Positions 25,401 to 38,167 of a DNA stretch of 64,000 bases are shown here, piece after piece. Position numbers and translations under genes: made by a program. Origin of the DNA: Latrodectus hesperus (Eukaryota > Arthropoda > Arachnida > Araneae > Theridiidae); assembly GCA_037975125.1 (NCBI GenBank), contig CM075853.1, positions 74,480,609 to 74,544,608 on the forward strand. The letters run 5' to 3'. Positions within the stretch are counted from its first letter, which is position 1. Every line of letters begins with the position of its first letter. The notes under the pieces were generated by a model, which saw only the letters and a list, made by a program, of their open reading frames with translations, was not told where the DNA came from and made no database searches.

Positions 25401-27331
25401 CCATCTCTTTTAGCACGATGATTTTCCTATAGATCATGTATCGAATGTTCTATTTTACGAACATGAGAGCAATAAGCAACTGAGTTACCCCGTTGTCACA
25501 AAAAATAATCATTCATTATTGAACATGCATGCTTAATATTAGCGGTAAGATATATTTGAAAGTTTTTCTCATCAGAATCTGAATCCTGTGAATTACAGAT
25601 AATCTTTTGAAGCTTTACTTAAGAATAAAAATTAAGATAATAAAGCATTTATATAGGTAGGTAAGTTTTTAGCAAAACTCGAAATTCAATGTAAAACAAC
25701 TGCAATAGTACAGCTTTTCAAAAAATGCTGCGTATTTTTTTTGTTTAAATATTTAGCAATTAAAAATGGAATATTTAAAAATACGCAAATGAAATGGAGG
25801 TTAAATTCAAATACAATCACGAGTTTAATTATCCAGCTTACTTCATTGATTTATATCATTTTATTGAAGAATGGTACTAAAAATATTAAAAATTTTTAAA
25901 TTGAATTATTTGCATCGACGCGCATTAAAAAACGAGAAAATTACTGTCCACTTGCTTAATATTACCTCTGAAATTGATGGTTTAATTTTGTTGTTATTTT
26001 GAAAGTTAGCAGTCTTACTATTTTGTATTTGTACTTCTGCGATTGAGAAGAAATTTAATCATCTTTTAATTTAGTAAGGGCTTGAAAAATTTTAGAAAAG
26101 TCAATATTTATGAAATAGTTATATGAATTGAAGTTAAAATTTAGATTGAAAACTCAATTAAAAATAAGAAATTAATTGCAAATCTCAAAAAGTCGGTTAA
26201 GAAATTTCAATGTTTGCTTTGCGGGGTAAAAAGAATAAGTTAGGAAAATATATTAAAAGTTTATGTATTGTTGTCAAATGATATTTTAAAGATTATTTTC
26301 ACCTTTTAATCGGAATCGCATCATCAATTATAAAGACTCGCACACACTGAAATGCTTGAAACTTTATAATTTCTTTTATTATAAATCGCAATGTAATTCT
26401 ATAAATTTAGAAAATTAAAAAAGAAAGTTATTAGAGCTTATATATACTGTATGAAATAAGTAATTACCTTATTAGTAAAAAAACTTGCTTGTTTAAAATT
26501 TATTATATTAATTTCATATATATACAAAATTTTAAATGAAAGTTTTTGGAAATTATATGAAAATATAAGGAATAATTAAAATATTAATAAAAACATGTAA
26601 ATAAACTACTCAACATTTTTAATTCTCAATGTTTTGTTTTCAAGAAAAATATTTGAGAATATACTATCATGCAAGGTGACATAATTATGCGCTATATTTC
26701 CTAAAGCAATATAATTTTACAAGAGTTCATTCATAATGCAGTGTAGAAAAATATTATTTTATTTTATTTTAAGTGTGTAGCGCGTTTAATAAGTTCTCGT
26801 GCATAATTTAAATGTACGAAACAATCACTAGTATAAAGTTTTTGATACACATCTAAAACAAATTTCAAACAGAAATCATTAAAAGACTAAATAAGGATTT
26901 TATTCCTTTTATTTTACGAACGTTATTCTCTCTTTAAAGGTGCTACATTAACTCACTTGATTTTACTCCAATTTTGATGAATATTTTAACTTTAGACAGA
27001 AAACATTTTCTGAAAAATACATTTTTTAACTATGAATATAACCTTAATTTAATTTAATTTTTGAAATAATAGGCAATAGAAGATTGCTGTATGGAAATGC
27101 TCAAGGTTAAAAAATTATCCATCGGGGATTATCCGTCAGATAAATACTGATACTTATTCAAATTCTACATAGCTTCCAAAGAAATATGACATAGTTTTAG
27201 TTTTAAATCTGTTGTAAACTGAAATATGGCGCAGTTTAATAATTGAAATAATCATCCGAATCTTATCGAAACGGCGTGATGATCAGTTCAAGTACGCTTG
27301 AGGAAAATGCATTAATTTATTTATGGAAATT

Positions 27332-27383
27332 ACGTATCCAGATATTTTTCAGTATCCAGATATTTCACGTATCTAGATATTTC
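27332..27383. repeat. Three-copy short tandem repeat (about 17-19 bp)
   Basis: GTATCCAGATATTTTTCA, GTATCCAGATATTTCA and GTATCTAGATATTTCA follow one another. Simple slippage or local duplication. Confidence 0.8.
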
Positions 27384-29149
27384 ATTTTTAAATTTAAGAA
27401 TATAAATTATGGTGTATTCATTTCTATAAAATTGCAAATTTAACATATTTATGCAATTCTTCTATGAAGCATTACCCAATTATAAACAATTATTATTTTT
27501 AAATCAGTGATGTCCAGTTAAAACTTATTATTATTACATTATAAAAACATTTATCTGGTGCAATCGAATTTCCCATAATTTTAATACAGTGAAAATATTG
27601 ATTTCTTTACACAAAAAATAAAATAAATACTTAATTGACACGTGATATACAATGCACATTTTTAACAATAAATATAAAATGAAACAAAATATTTAATAAA
27701 TTGTTATTATATCGAGTATTTCATATTCTATTTTTTTTCATATATCATAGTATATTTTAAATTTATAAAAAGTAATGAAGGATTATAATAAACGAGGAAT
27801 CTAATTGTTTAAACTTCAGAAAGAGAATTTTAGTTTTACAATTTGTAAAGATAAAATGGTATAAATTAACATTCATAAATTGATTTCTTCTTGATTAGGA
27901 TGTGAAAATACGGTATTATTCTCTAAAGATCAAAATTATTTTTCTGAGAAAAAGAGTTTTATAACAAATTATAAGAGTCAAACTTTTAATTTAGAAGTTA
28001 AGGTTTTTTGAGAAATTGAAGGAATGAAACTTTTAATCTCTCTTTACTTCTTTCAGTATAAATAAATTATTTTCAAGTATCTAATTTCTATGTTATAAAT
28101 GTAATTTTGAAGGGATAGTATAATAAAAAATAAGATTCATAAAGAAAAATAGCTTTCCTTTCTACTGTTTATTGCTGTTCCATTTTTCGTATTAGATTTT
28201 CTCTCAACTAATCAATTTGAAATGTGATTTTATATGATTTTCATAATTCATCTAACTTTTCAAACATTTATCAAAGTTGTAAATTTAAAATATTTTAAGA
28301 TTTGAAAAAATATCGAAAAGAAATGTGTTGTTGCTTTTTGTGTTTGGAATTGTAATATTATCTAAAAGTAATTATTTAACAATTTCGTGATGGATATCGT
28401 CCTTTTATCAATAAAAATAAGCAAATTATGAACCCCTCTCTCTTAAAAGTGCTTATATATTATTTAATATAGTCTGTAACATGTAAGGTACATGAAAAGA
28501 CAGGAAAGAAACAAGGCTACAGTTTAAGCCTCAGAATTACTAACTTTATTATATCATGACAGAACTGGGAACAAAAATCAAAACATTTAAATTTTATTTA
28601 AATTTTTTAGTTCATGGTATAAATAAACATTTTAAATTCTATTTTTTTAAGTTCATTATTTTTTGGGATCATTAAGTGATAGAATCTTTATTCCTGTAAT
28701 AGAATGACTGATGGAGTGAATTTGTGTCGAAAGAGCTTGTCCATTCCCTAGTCATGGTAGTCCGCAGTCGTGGTTTGGTAATTTCCTGGCATAACATATT
28801 CAGTTAATAACCATACAAATGTTAGAAGTTCATTTCAGAAATAAATATTGTTCATGGAACCTAAGCAAAATATTATAAAAGGGTTATTTAATTATCAATT
28901 AAAATATAATTTTAAAGGTTAATCTCTATCAACATTGCTGAAATCCATTTAAACTCATTTTCTCTTGGCAATCCGCCAAATTGTCCCATGTGACCCGAAG
29001 GAGACGTAGAATATAATAAAAAGAACGAAAATTTTAAGTTTAACAATTGTTTATAATAGAAGTTTAACTTTCTAAGTATTTTCTCATCTGTCTACAGTTT
29101 CTTTGTTTTTCATTTTATTCTTTTATGAAATCCAGTACGGTTCGCCAGA

Positions 29150-29600
29150 TCTTTTTAGAGCCATATATGTAAAAAAATGTCGCCGACGTCAGCTTTTGAG
29201 AAGTCTTTGATAAGAATTTAATTTATTCATTTCTGTGTGCTCGTCTCGCACCCCCGAGGCGCATACACCGCGGGTGAAGAACATCTGCGCCAATTTTTTG
29301 AATCCCATTTTTGTTAGAATCCTTTTTAAAATTGTGGTTAAGAACTTTTGAATCGTAGAACGAACAAATATTGTTTTGTAAGTGTTTACTTAGATTTCTT
29401 GAGAAGTTGCGGAACAGGCTGTGAAGAAGTATTGGGGAAGAGCAAGCAGCCTTTTATCCCCACTCTTGAAGAACCCAAGCGTGGGAGAAAGAGGGCTGCG
29501 ACTATTTTTGGCAAGCTGCTCCTTCCGATGGAACGATTGAAAGTTCGTTCGAAGATAAAATTGATGGACGACTGAGCCAATTATTGTTTCGCATGTTCGC
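29150..29600. other. GC-rich island, possible exon or conserved noncoding element
   Basis: CpG-containing complex sequence, including CACCCCCGAGGCGCATACAC at 29250-29269. A 75-codon plus-strand frame (29348-29575) and a 64-codon minus-strand frame (29386-29580) overlap. Neither matches a family I recognise. The plus frame has a basic stretch (KRGRKRAAT, then KVRSKIK) and ends at a stop, which could be a terminal exon. Equally, it could be regulatory DNA. Confidence 0.3.
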
Positions 29601-30664
29601 GATCTAAAAGATTTGACGTTATTTTTACTGTATTTCTAGAAAAATAAGATATTTGATAGGTATCCAGATCCTTTATTATTTTTTTAAAACAGTTTATTTT
29701 TATTTTTTTCGATTTTATTGTTTCTACTTTATTTTCTATTCTTGCCTTTTAAACGGAAAAACTATATGAAGCATTTAGGATTTTTATATAACACAATTTA
29801 GATTTCAGAATTTATTGAAGGATGAAAGCAGGAAGTTGTGGAAATAATTACTATGTTGGTAGTCAATCTTAAACAATTGATGTTGTATTTTACGATTAAA
29901 TAAAAGTATTGATTTATTTCATCAATGTTAAAATTGCATCACAAATTTATTAATGCTATCTTTATAGTTATTAATTTATTGTTCACAAATTATATGCTTA
30001 ATGCTTTTAAACTTGTTGGAAGTCTTCATAAATATTTAATGAATGATGAAATGCTATCAACAAATTGATTATTATTTTCCCAACAATATTTGAGCTTAAA
30101 TGGAAAATTTATTAAAAAACCAAATTTATATATAAATATATGTATTTTAAAACTTAATTTTTTAGGCTCTAACTTTTTTATATTCAGAGGTTTTAAGTTT
30201 TACTTTTTAATTTTTTAAAAATAATACAAGTGAAATCTTTTTGTAATTATTAAAAATTGAAATAATTAATTGATATTCTAAATAAAGCATTCCATAAGAA
30301 TTATCCTCTTAAAATAAATCCTTAACTTCATGGCCAATCATAGGATAAAACAAATCAAGTGATATTAGGTTTATCATCATCATATGATACTCATATAATA
30401 CATCATATGATTTGTTTTCTATTATCTGACAATATATATGTTCTGTCCATTCTCAATTCCAAATATTTATAGAATTCTTATTTTTCTTTATCTAGAAACT
30501 GCTTTAATTATTCTTAAATTCTAAACTAAGATAAATTCCGTATTAATACCTTTCCACAATCAACGGAATATTCTCTTGAAATATACCTTCAAAATAAATT
30601 TCTGGTCTTATTATTTTTTTTAAATATAATAAATGGCCTCAGAATATTTTTCTTATTTCTTTTT

Positions 30665-30970
30665 TTGGTGAACGCAGCAAATGAATTCTCTCTCTCTTCC
30701 CCATACCCTCATCCACCCACACTAAATGAATTGTATGTGGAAGTGAAAGGATGGAAAACAAAAGTTATGACTTGTTTCCCGTTCTCCTCGTGCGCAGAAT
30801 AGGAAACGGATAACGGGTTTGGAGTGGGAGTTGCCCCCGCTTTCAAATAATCAACGCTTCCGATAGTTTCGAAACGCTTAAGGAAGTGATGGAACTTTTA
30901 ATTCCGTCGGATGCATTTAAAGCACAAAAAAATATTTCAGACAACGAGTGCCTTATCGGGTAAAATTAAT
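30665..30970. other. GC-rich island, possible conserved noncoding element
   Basis: A sharp compositional island with (TC)n at 30686-30697, CGTGCGCAG, GATAACGGGTTTGG and TTCCGTCGGATGC. All frames are interrupted by stops, so it is probably regulatory rather than coding. Confidence 0.35.
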
Positions 30971-32366
30971 TGATTTTTGGTGGTTTCCTTTGTTTACGTT
31001 TATTGATAAATCGAAACTTACAAATATTATTGTCACCAATTATAACATAAGTAATGTCTATTGCTTATGAGTATCAGTTCTGTATGTTTGTTAACATGCA
31101 CTGATATCTATTTAGTATTAGGAAGCATTGAATATGTTTTTGTCCCATACATATGAAATGTCCTACGAAAAATGAAAGTTTTCATATTTATTGTATATTT
31201 CCCTTTAAAATATGCATTTTTTGATCTTAAAAAACAAATAATTTAAATGGCAGTTAAAAAAATTTCAATTTATAATTATTTATTAAAAATGTTTATCTGA
31301 ATACAAAAGTATTTTTTAAAAATCTAACAAAACATATTTACCTAAGTTCTAATATATTCTTTTATGCATTTTTGTGTAATCGATTTAACTATATACTGAC
31401 ATAACTTAAAATAGTGAAATTTTAAATTAATTGTTTATTCGTATACTTAAAAGTCATGGAAGTTTTGTTTGTGAAGATGTATTTTTTTTTATTATTTTTG
31501 TTTGTAAAATTTTGCAGTCATTCATATTAGTATTCATAAAAATTATGTAATTAAAAGTTATTTTTCAGTTACTAATAACTGCTTATAAGAAATTATCCAA
31601 AATGAAAATTTAAAATTACTCTTAATAGCTGAGTGAAAGAATCTATTTAAGTTAGATTTTATCTACCATCTTTTGTAAATATTAAGAAAATTCCCTTTTA
31701 AAAGGGAGAAACAAATTATGCGAATAGTGCTTTTTATCAAGTACTTAAAATCTATACAACTTTTCTAGATTCTGTCCGAAGATATAAAAGGCAATTTTTT
31801 ATAATATTGTCTCTTACGAACAAAATATCCAAAGTTGTAATTCAGAAAATGATCTTTAATATGAAGTGATAAAAAAGATCAAAATAATCTTTGCAGAAAA
31901 AGATATACGATAGGAGAAAAAATTATTTATATTTTACCTTTTAATGTGAGTACTTTTTCTAATACAGTTTTTTTCGTTTATTTAGAGCAATTTAATAATT
32001 ATCAAAGTTTGGCATTAAAATTTTGAGTTACAAGATTTCTGTCCCCTCTTATGCTTCATAAAACATTTTCGCATAGATTTCATTATCGTAAATGTGAATA
32101 TAGAAGAGCTAAAGAAAATCACTTATAATGTATTAATACGTTGTTGCTTATTTGAAATGCGCATCATAAATAAAAATATAATGTGCATCATTTTCTAATA
32201 TTTAGCATATATATATACGTAAAGTTTTCGTGGAAATCATGTAAGAGCACTGTTAAAATTTTACTATATAATAGCTTACACATTTTATTTGTTTGTACTG
32301 AAGATAAAATTTTCTCTTGGCAAATGAAAGAAAAATAATATCTAAACAACGTAATCGCATTACTAA
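30971..32366. other. AT-rich DNA without a recognisable gene
   Basis: Nothing beyond short chance frames. The 89-codon minus-strand frame at 32188-32457 only borrows its start from the tandem array. Confidence 0.5.
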
Positions 32367-33421
32367 ATTTTAAAAATTTGGTTTTATACTGTGTTTTTCT
32401 GGACTGTTTCGTTAGGGTGTCATTCTCATTATAGGAAGGTAATGAGCTCGAATCCAAAGATGCGTCTTGTTCGCTAAAGACGGATGGGGCTCGTTAAAAC
32501 TGGTCATGGTTGCAATGTCCACAAAGGGAAACATACCTCTGGAGGTGGCAGGCCAAGTATTGGGGTTCTTATGCTTGGTTCTTGTATCTAAATTACGTTC
32601 GCCACCCGGTTTCTGCAGTCCAAATTTTATAAATTTGGTTTTATGCTGTGTTTTTGTGGACTGTTTCGTTAGGGTGTCGTTCTCATTATAGGAAGGTAAT
32701 GAGCTCGAATCCTTGCTTAACCTAAGATGCGTCTTGTTCGTTAAAGACGGCTGGGGCTCGTTAAAACTGGTCATGGTTGCAATGTCCACAAAGGGAAACA
32801 TACCTCTGGGGGTGGCAGGCCAAGTATTGGGGTTCTTATGTTTGGTTCTTGTTTCTAAATTACGTTCGCCACCCGGTTTCTGCAGTCCAAATTTTATAAA
32901 TTTGGTTTTATGCTGTGTTTTTGTGGACTGTTTCGTTAGGGTGTCGTTCTCATTATAGGAAGGTAATGAGCTCGAATCCTTGCTTAACCAAAGATGCGTC
33001 TTGTTCGTTAAAGACGGCTGGGGCTCGTTAAAACTGGTCATGGTTGCAATGTCCACAAAGGGAAACATACCTCTGGGGGTGGCAGGTCAAGTATTGGGGT
33101 TTTTATGCTTGGTTCTTGTTTCTAAATTACGTTCTCCACCCGGTTTCTGCAGTCCAAATTTTATAAATTTGGTTTTATGCTGTGTTTTTGTGGACTGTTT
33201 CGTTAGGGTGTCATTCTCATTATAGGAAGGTAATGAACTCGAATCCTTGCTTAACCAAAGATGCGTCTTGTTCGTTAAAGACGGCTGGGGCTCGTTAAAA
33301 CTGGTCATGGTTGCAATGTCCACAAAGGGAAACATACCTCTGGGGGTGGCAGGCCAAGTATTGGGGTTCTTATGTTTGGTTCTTGTTTCTAAATTACGTT
33401 CGCCACCCGGCTGCTGCAGTC
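32367..33421 (-). repeat. Tandem array, 267-bp unit, about four copies
   Basis: Unit starts at 32367, 32624, 32891 and 33158, each recognised by ATTTTATAAATTTGG (ATTTTAAAAATTTGG in the first). Copies 2-4 are nearly identical; copy 1 lacks the 10 bases TTGCTTAACC and is more diverged. The unit is 89 codons and is open on the minus strand, so one frame (33068-32412) runs through more than two units. The repeated peptide contains MFPFVDIATM, SSSLPSYNEND and GLQKPGGERN. A W-to-stop change near 33089 breaks the frame between copies. The plus strand also has an 81-codon frame per unit. No protein family was recognised. It could be a minisatellite, or duplicated copies of a piece of coding or transposon sequence. 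Confidence 0.9.
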
Positions 33422-36400
33422 TTAACTGGTAGAGTCCAACTCAGGGCCAGACTGCTGCAACAGCAATAAATCTTCTTATTTAACATTTGATGAAAAAGGT
33501 TTATTTATATGGTCGCAGAGTTAATAGCTACTATTACGTTTTTCAACTTTGATTTGCAGCTTAAACCGTAACTGATTGCAAAAAATGTACTTTTTAGAAA
33601 TACGATGTTAGGGGATATCATATCGATACTGGAACAAATACCCATATTTCATGCTCTAGACTTCTGGCTATATACTGCGTAAGCGATATTTCAAATATAT
33701 AAACCTCATTCCAAATTCTTGTTGATACATTGCCCATTACGCAAGTCTAAGGCACAGCTGCCATATAACCATTTTGTTGTATTTTAGAACTTTTTGACAT
33801 TAAAAAAAATGTCACCAACATGATGTTATTGTTTCGTCATATTTTTTATAAATAAGTAAATTGAATCCTATTATTAATAAAAAAAGCACAAATAAAATTA
33901 GGAGATATTAGGATTTCATAAAAAAGGGAAAATTGAATGATCATCAGAAAAATTCCATTGAAAATGTGTAACTTATACAAAGTGTTTTAAATTCTTCCCC
34001 AATGACGAGTAACACAAGCTATTGTTAAATATCCTTAGTGTATTTGATTTTTTTAATGTTATAACTAATGTAGGTTGTTCCCCCCCCCGAAAATAATGGT
34101 AAAATCCCCCAGAAATTTATCAATATCAAAAATCCGCCGGAAGGCTTATATTGTATATGCGCTAGTCAAGTTTATTATGAACTCATTATTTATTACGTGT
34201 CGCTAGAACCCTTATCAGTATAACTAATTTCTTACGGCTTGACCTCTAGTGAACAGAATTAAATTTCACTCAGCAAGAGGCTGCGTAACACGTTGTTTAT
34301 CCAATGCTGTCAATATCGAGATAAGGTCAATCATGACGTCATAAATTCAATTATATTCTTGATAAAGCATATATTTGTTTCTTATTGATTTCACCAGTCA
34401 TATTGGCAGCTAGTTAGTATTGTAAGATGAGTGGCGTAGAGTTTATTTCGTTCTCATCGATATGAAAATCCTTTAAATATGACTGTTTCGTAGATTCAAG
34501 TAATTAGAGATTGTGTGGTTACAGAAATAGATATCCAAAATAATATCATTTATTTTTACATTTCTGAAAAATAATTTTGCGAGTTTTTTTTAATAGTTTT
34601 ATATTTGATTTCTGAATTTAAAATATTATTATTTATTTATCTTTAATACCAAATTTTCATAGAATTTTGATCAAGATCTTTCAAAAATTTCTAATTTTAG
34701 AATATATTTAAAAATTATATATTAACATTTGATGTTAATCGACGTCTTCAGTGATCTTGGTCAAATAATATTAAATTGGTTGATTTGTATAGGAAAAAAT
34801 TTATGCTTCAGTTTATGAGTGTTCTCTTAAAAACTTTATGGCAGCCTATAATTAATGAATTTATTGCAAACACTCATGTTTTAGACCTCAGATTAGGTAT
34901 ACTTCTGTTTTTTTTACTACATAATTTTATTTGATTAACTGCCTCAACATCTTAAAATAAAAACGAAAAGTTTTGCATCGAGCATACACAGCATTTGTTA
35001 TTGCATAATAAGTTCTTTAGAACAATTATTGTTGATACATTATTATTTGTAACTGTTTATTTCTTTTTATTCAGTATTTCATTTCTTGAAAGAAAAAAAT
35101 TCAAAGAAATTTAGGAATGAAGGAAGAATAATGTATCATAACATGAAATGTAGAAATTATACTTGGGTATGGTTGCTACATAAATTATATGATATATAAA
35201 TTGAAATAAGACATTAATAAAAATATAATTTATTAAATTTATATATGCCTTATTTCAATATTTTTGAAAATTTATTTGTTTTATGCTTTCTACTAACCTC
35301 TTCAATAACATCAACGTATTTAATCTGGATTAAACAAATTTCGATCAGTTTTTATCCATTTGAAAATCTTCTTCGCTTCTACGAGGAAAAAATATAAGCA
35401 AGAAAGTAATTATCTTTGAAAGAAAATGGTTTCATTGCATTTGCATTTAAATTTCTTGCATTAAATGAAAACTTAATGTAAAATTTTTTATACATTTCAC
35501 AAAATCTGTTAAAATTTTTAATTAAATAACTTGCCGAGGAAAATTTAAAATAATGGTTTAGTAATTCTCTTATTTTTGTTTCTGTGACCAGGTAAAATTC
35601 CTCAAATGGAGTCATTAAATATATTGTCTATTTCTCATGACTATTTTTGTTTAAATAATATATATATGACTTCATCATGCAGAGAATAATTTCTGTTAAT
35701 TGTCTGTGTAACTCGAAAAAAGTATGCGATATTGTTACACCAGCAAATTCAATAATTTGAAAAGTTTTCTTTCAATATTAATTAATACGTATGCTTCTCC
35801 ACTTGTATAATTACATCCCTTTCTTTGCATGTTTTTAAATATTCTTTAAAGATCACATTTCTATGAGATTTAAATTGAAATTAGTTGTGAAAGAACGAAG
35901 CATTCTTTTTCGTCATTTGTTGAAATGTTTAAAATAAAATAAAACAACCTTGTAATTTGTACCATAATCATTAGCAATGTCTGATCGACCTTGCTGATGG
36001 AGCTGCTTTCAAGGATTTAGGGTCCCCATCAAGTGCTTTTGAAGAAGTTTTAAGTGTTCTCTGTTGAAATCTATCACATAAGATTATCATCATTTTTTAG
36101 AAATGCTTCATTAACAAACTGGTAAATACGACGCTTTTTCGGAAATGGATGGTTGTAATTATTTTAAATACATTTTAAACCATAGATGCACATAATTTTA
36201 ATTCTCGTTCTCAAAAATTGAGTTTGGAGCAGCAAAATGAATGTCATTTTATAAATTGTAAATAATCTATGTTTTTATCAGTGCGTGTTTCAAATTTTGC
36301 TTGGCAAATTCGCAGGATTAAGTGTATGCAAGTTATTGATCTGAGTACTTTTAGTGCGATATTTAAAGTCCCATCTTTTGAAAATCTAGATTCACTGAGT

Positions 36401-37005
36401 TTTCAAAGCGAAGAATTTACAAGTATTTGTTAAATAATTCTGGATCAAAATGTGCATACATCTTCTATTTTATCAGAATATACGAATTTATTTCAGATAA
36501 AAAAGGTCTATTATTTTATCTGAAATAAATTCGTATATATATTATTAATAAACTAAAATGTCTTTTTCTTTTTTAAATCAGCATATAAACTTTTAGATAT
36601 TTAAAATAAAAATTAAATATTCGCTGTATAAATAAAGAAATTTTATTTTTACTGTTTTACATTTTAAACCTGGAATGGTTGTAATGTATTATGCATTTCG
36701 AAAAGAACCAGTCAACTTAGCATTATCATATTTACTCTCCATAGTTTTATTTTATTTTCCACTTCATTTTAATCATATTTTAGCATTGTTGGATCCCACA
36801 AATGCGATGTTAAATATTTTAAGAAGCTTAAATTTATTTTGTTATTTATGATGCAATTTTATTATTACGCAGACACTTATAAATCTCCACTTCAAGCACT
36901 TGAGGAAGCTCTTACCACTCCTTGAATAATACAAAATTTTTAAGTTTTGCTATTTTTTTTAAACTCCTTTTGCATATTATTATTATTATAAGAGTGATTT
37001 CTAGC
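33422..37005. other. AT-rich DNA with a few complex patches
   Basis: Patches at about 33600-33780 and 34190-34470 are more complex. The latter contains an exact TGACGTCA (CRE) at 34334-34341, followed by a 12-codon open frame starting ATGAGTGGCGTAG near 34428. A C-homopolymer lies at 34080-34088. No protein was recognised. Confidence 0.5.
36478..36538. repeat. Perfect 25-bp inverted repeat
   Basis: The arm 36478-36502 is the exact reverse complement of 36514-36538; the loop is 11 bases. The arm contains ACGAATTTATTTCAGATAAA. It has no terminal TA or other transposon signature. Confidence 0.9.
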
Positions 37006-37233
37006 CAGCAGGGCGCTGTTGAAGTGTATCGTCAATGTTGGTATAATTTAGTTTTTGATGCGTTTTATTATGATAATTCAAATTATAAGGCTGCCTAATT
37101 TTTTTTTCTCTTACGGCAAAAGTGCACCGTGTAACGCTTGCGTGAGCACACACACTGCTCTGTGTCTCGCGTCCAGCAAGTTACGTGTTCGATACTTGAT
37201 CCATTTTGAAATCCGTCATGTAGAAAGGCTGTC

Positions 37234-37551
37234 GTATTAAAAATTTGTTAACTTTAATACCCCCCTTTTAGTAGAATTTAAAAGATCATTAAAAAAAGTG
37301 TCAACTCATGTGCTGATATAAAGTGATGCATCATTTGTCGTGGGCAGTGATTACGCATTCTCCCTCATTGGGTTCCTGGAGCTCCGTGGGTTGGGGACGT
37401 GTCCACGTTAATATGTGTCGTCCAAAGTCCTTCCGTTGGTGTGGCATAGATGCGGAGAGGAGAGTACCAACTCAGGTGTGACCTCGTCATTTGACCGTGC
37501 TTCAAAATTACGATGCACTTGGTAGTGGGCAAGTATTAAAAATCTGTTAAC
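37234..37551. mobile_element. Candidate SINE-like insertion between 19-bp repeats
   Basis: GTATTAAAAATTTGTTAAC at 37234-37252 recurs with one mismatch at 37533-37551. The 280 bp between them are much GC-richer from about 37325 on (for example TGGGTTCCTGGAGCTCCGTG and TACCAACTCAGGTGTGACC). This fits a retroposed sequence with a target-site duplication, and the text resembles repeats I associate with spider genomes. No clear pol III boxes or A-rich tail were seen, so the repeats could instead be internal to a longer element. Confidence 0.45.
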
Positions 37552-37749
37552 CTGAAGGTACAGTCAGGGGGTCGCATGCAGCGCTATGTATGTATACATT
37601 TTCTGTTGATAAATCCAAATATTAACAGGAAGTTGGCTAATTGTGACAATTATGATGGCCACATCTTCTTCTTAGAGTTGGGTTTGTATGTCGTTGAGCA
37701 CCTCTGCTTTTATCAGCATTTTGTACTATTAACATAAAACCCAATTTCT

Positions 37750-38167
37750 AGTTCTAGTTGCTCGGGTCACCCACTTTATTAATAAAGTCCGATAACCCTT
37801 TAATGGAGTCTAGGAGTAACTCTCTAGTATGGATGATGCCTAAAGAAATTAATTTAGGGAGGGCAAGGGCCTCGCATTAGTAAATGATATGCTTGGCCAT
37901 TTCCTCTTGCATATGACATTTCCTGCAGATAGGATCTCACTGAAACAGTCCCATTTTATGGAGGTGTTTTCTGAATTAGTAATGCCCAGTTATGAAGCCT
38001 ACGATTACACGTATCTTCTGCCTAGAGCATCTTAGAATTTCAGAGGCAATCCTCGCTGATGATCCATAGATCATACTTTTAGCGTGGGTTTGACCAAGAG
38101 TGTTGAGCCAAGCTTCATACATCTTCCGTTTTTCCCATCTAAGAACATTGGTTTTTGCGGTCTTCAA
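37750..38167 (-). pseudogene. LINE ORF2 C-terminal region with Cys/His remnant
   Basis: Downstream of RNase H the frame 38167-37976 reads EAWLNTLGQTHAKSMI and IRVIVGFITGHY, the conserved region that follows RNase H in this LINE group. It continues, with stops, into DPICRKC, a later H and a C, the usual C-terminal zinc-binding pattern, up to about 37870. The rest to 37665 is the 3' untranslated region. Confidence 0.75.

Larger units (their letters stand above)
21546..28720. other. AT-rich DNA with sparse small repeats
   Basis: No gene was recognised. It contains a 29-bp-period duplication at 22381-22435 and GC-richer patches at about 23560-23780, 24470-24600 and 24720-24880. The two opposing frames at 24603-24846 overlap a poly-T/A tract and show no motif. 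Confidence 0.5.

Noticed and set aside
28727..28800. Possible SINE head (GCAGTCGTGGTTTGG)
   Set aside because: No box B at a suitable distance and no tail or duplication.
32367..33421. CRISPR-like array
   Set aside because: The unit is a contiguous 267-bp tandem repeat without alternating spacers, and the genome is eukaryotic.
32467..33432. Series of 81-codon plus-strand proteins in the tandem array
   Set aside because: Recur because the DNA unit recurs; no family match and a stop in each unit. Kept only as a property of the repeat.
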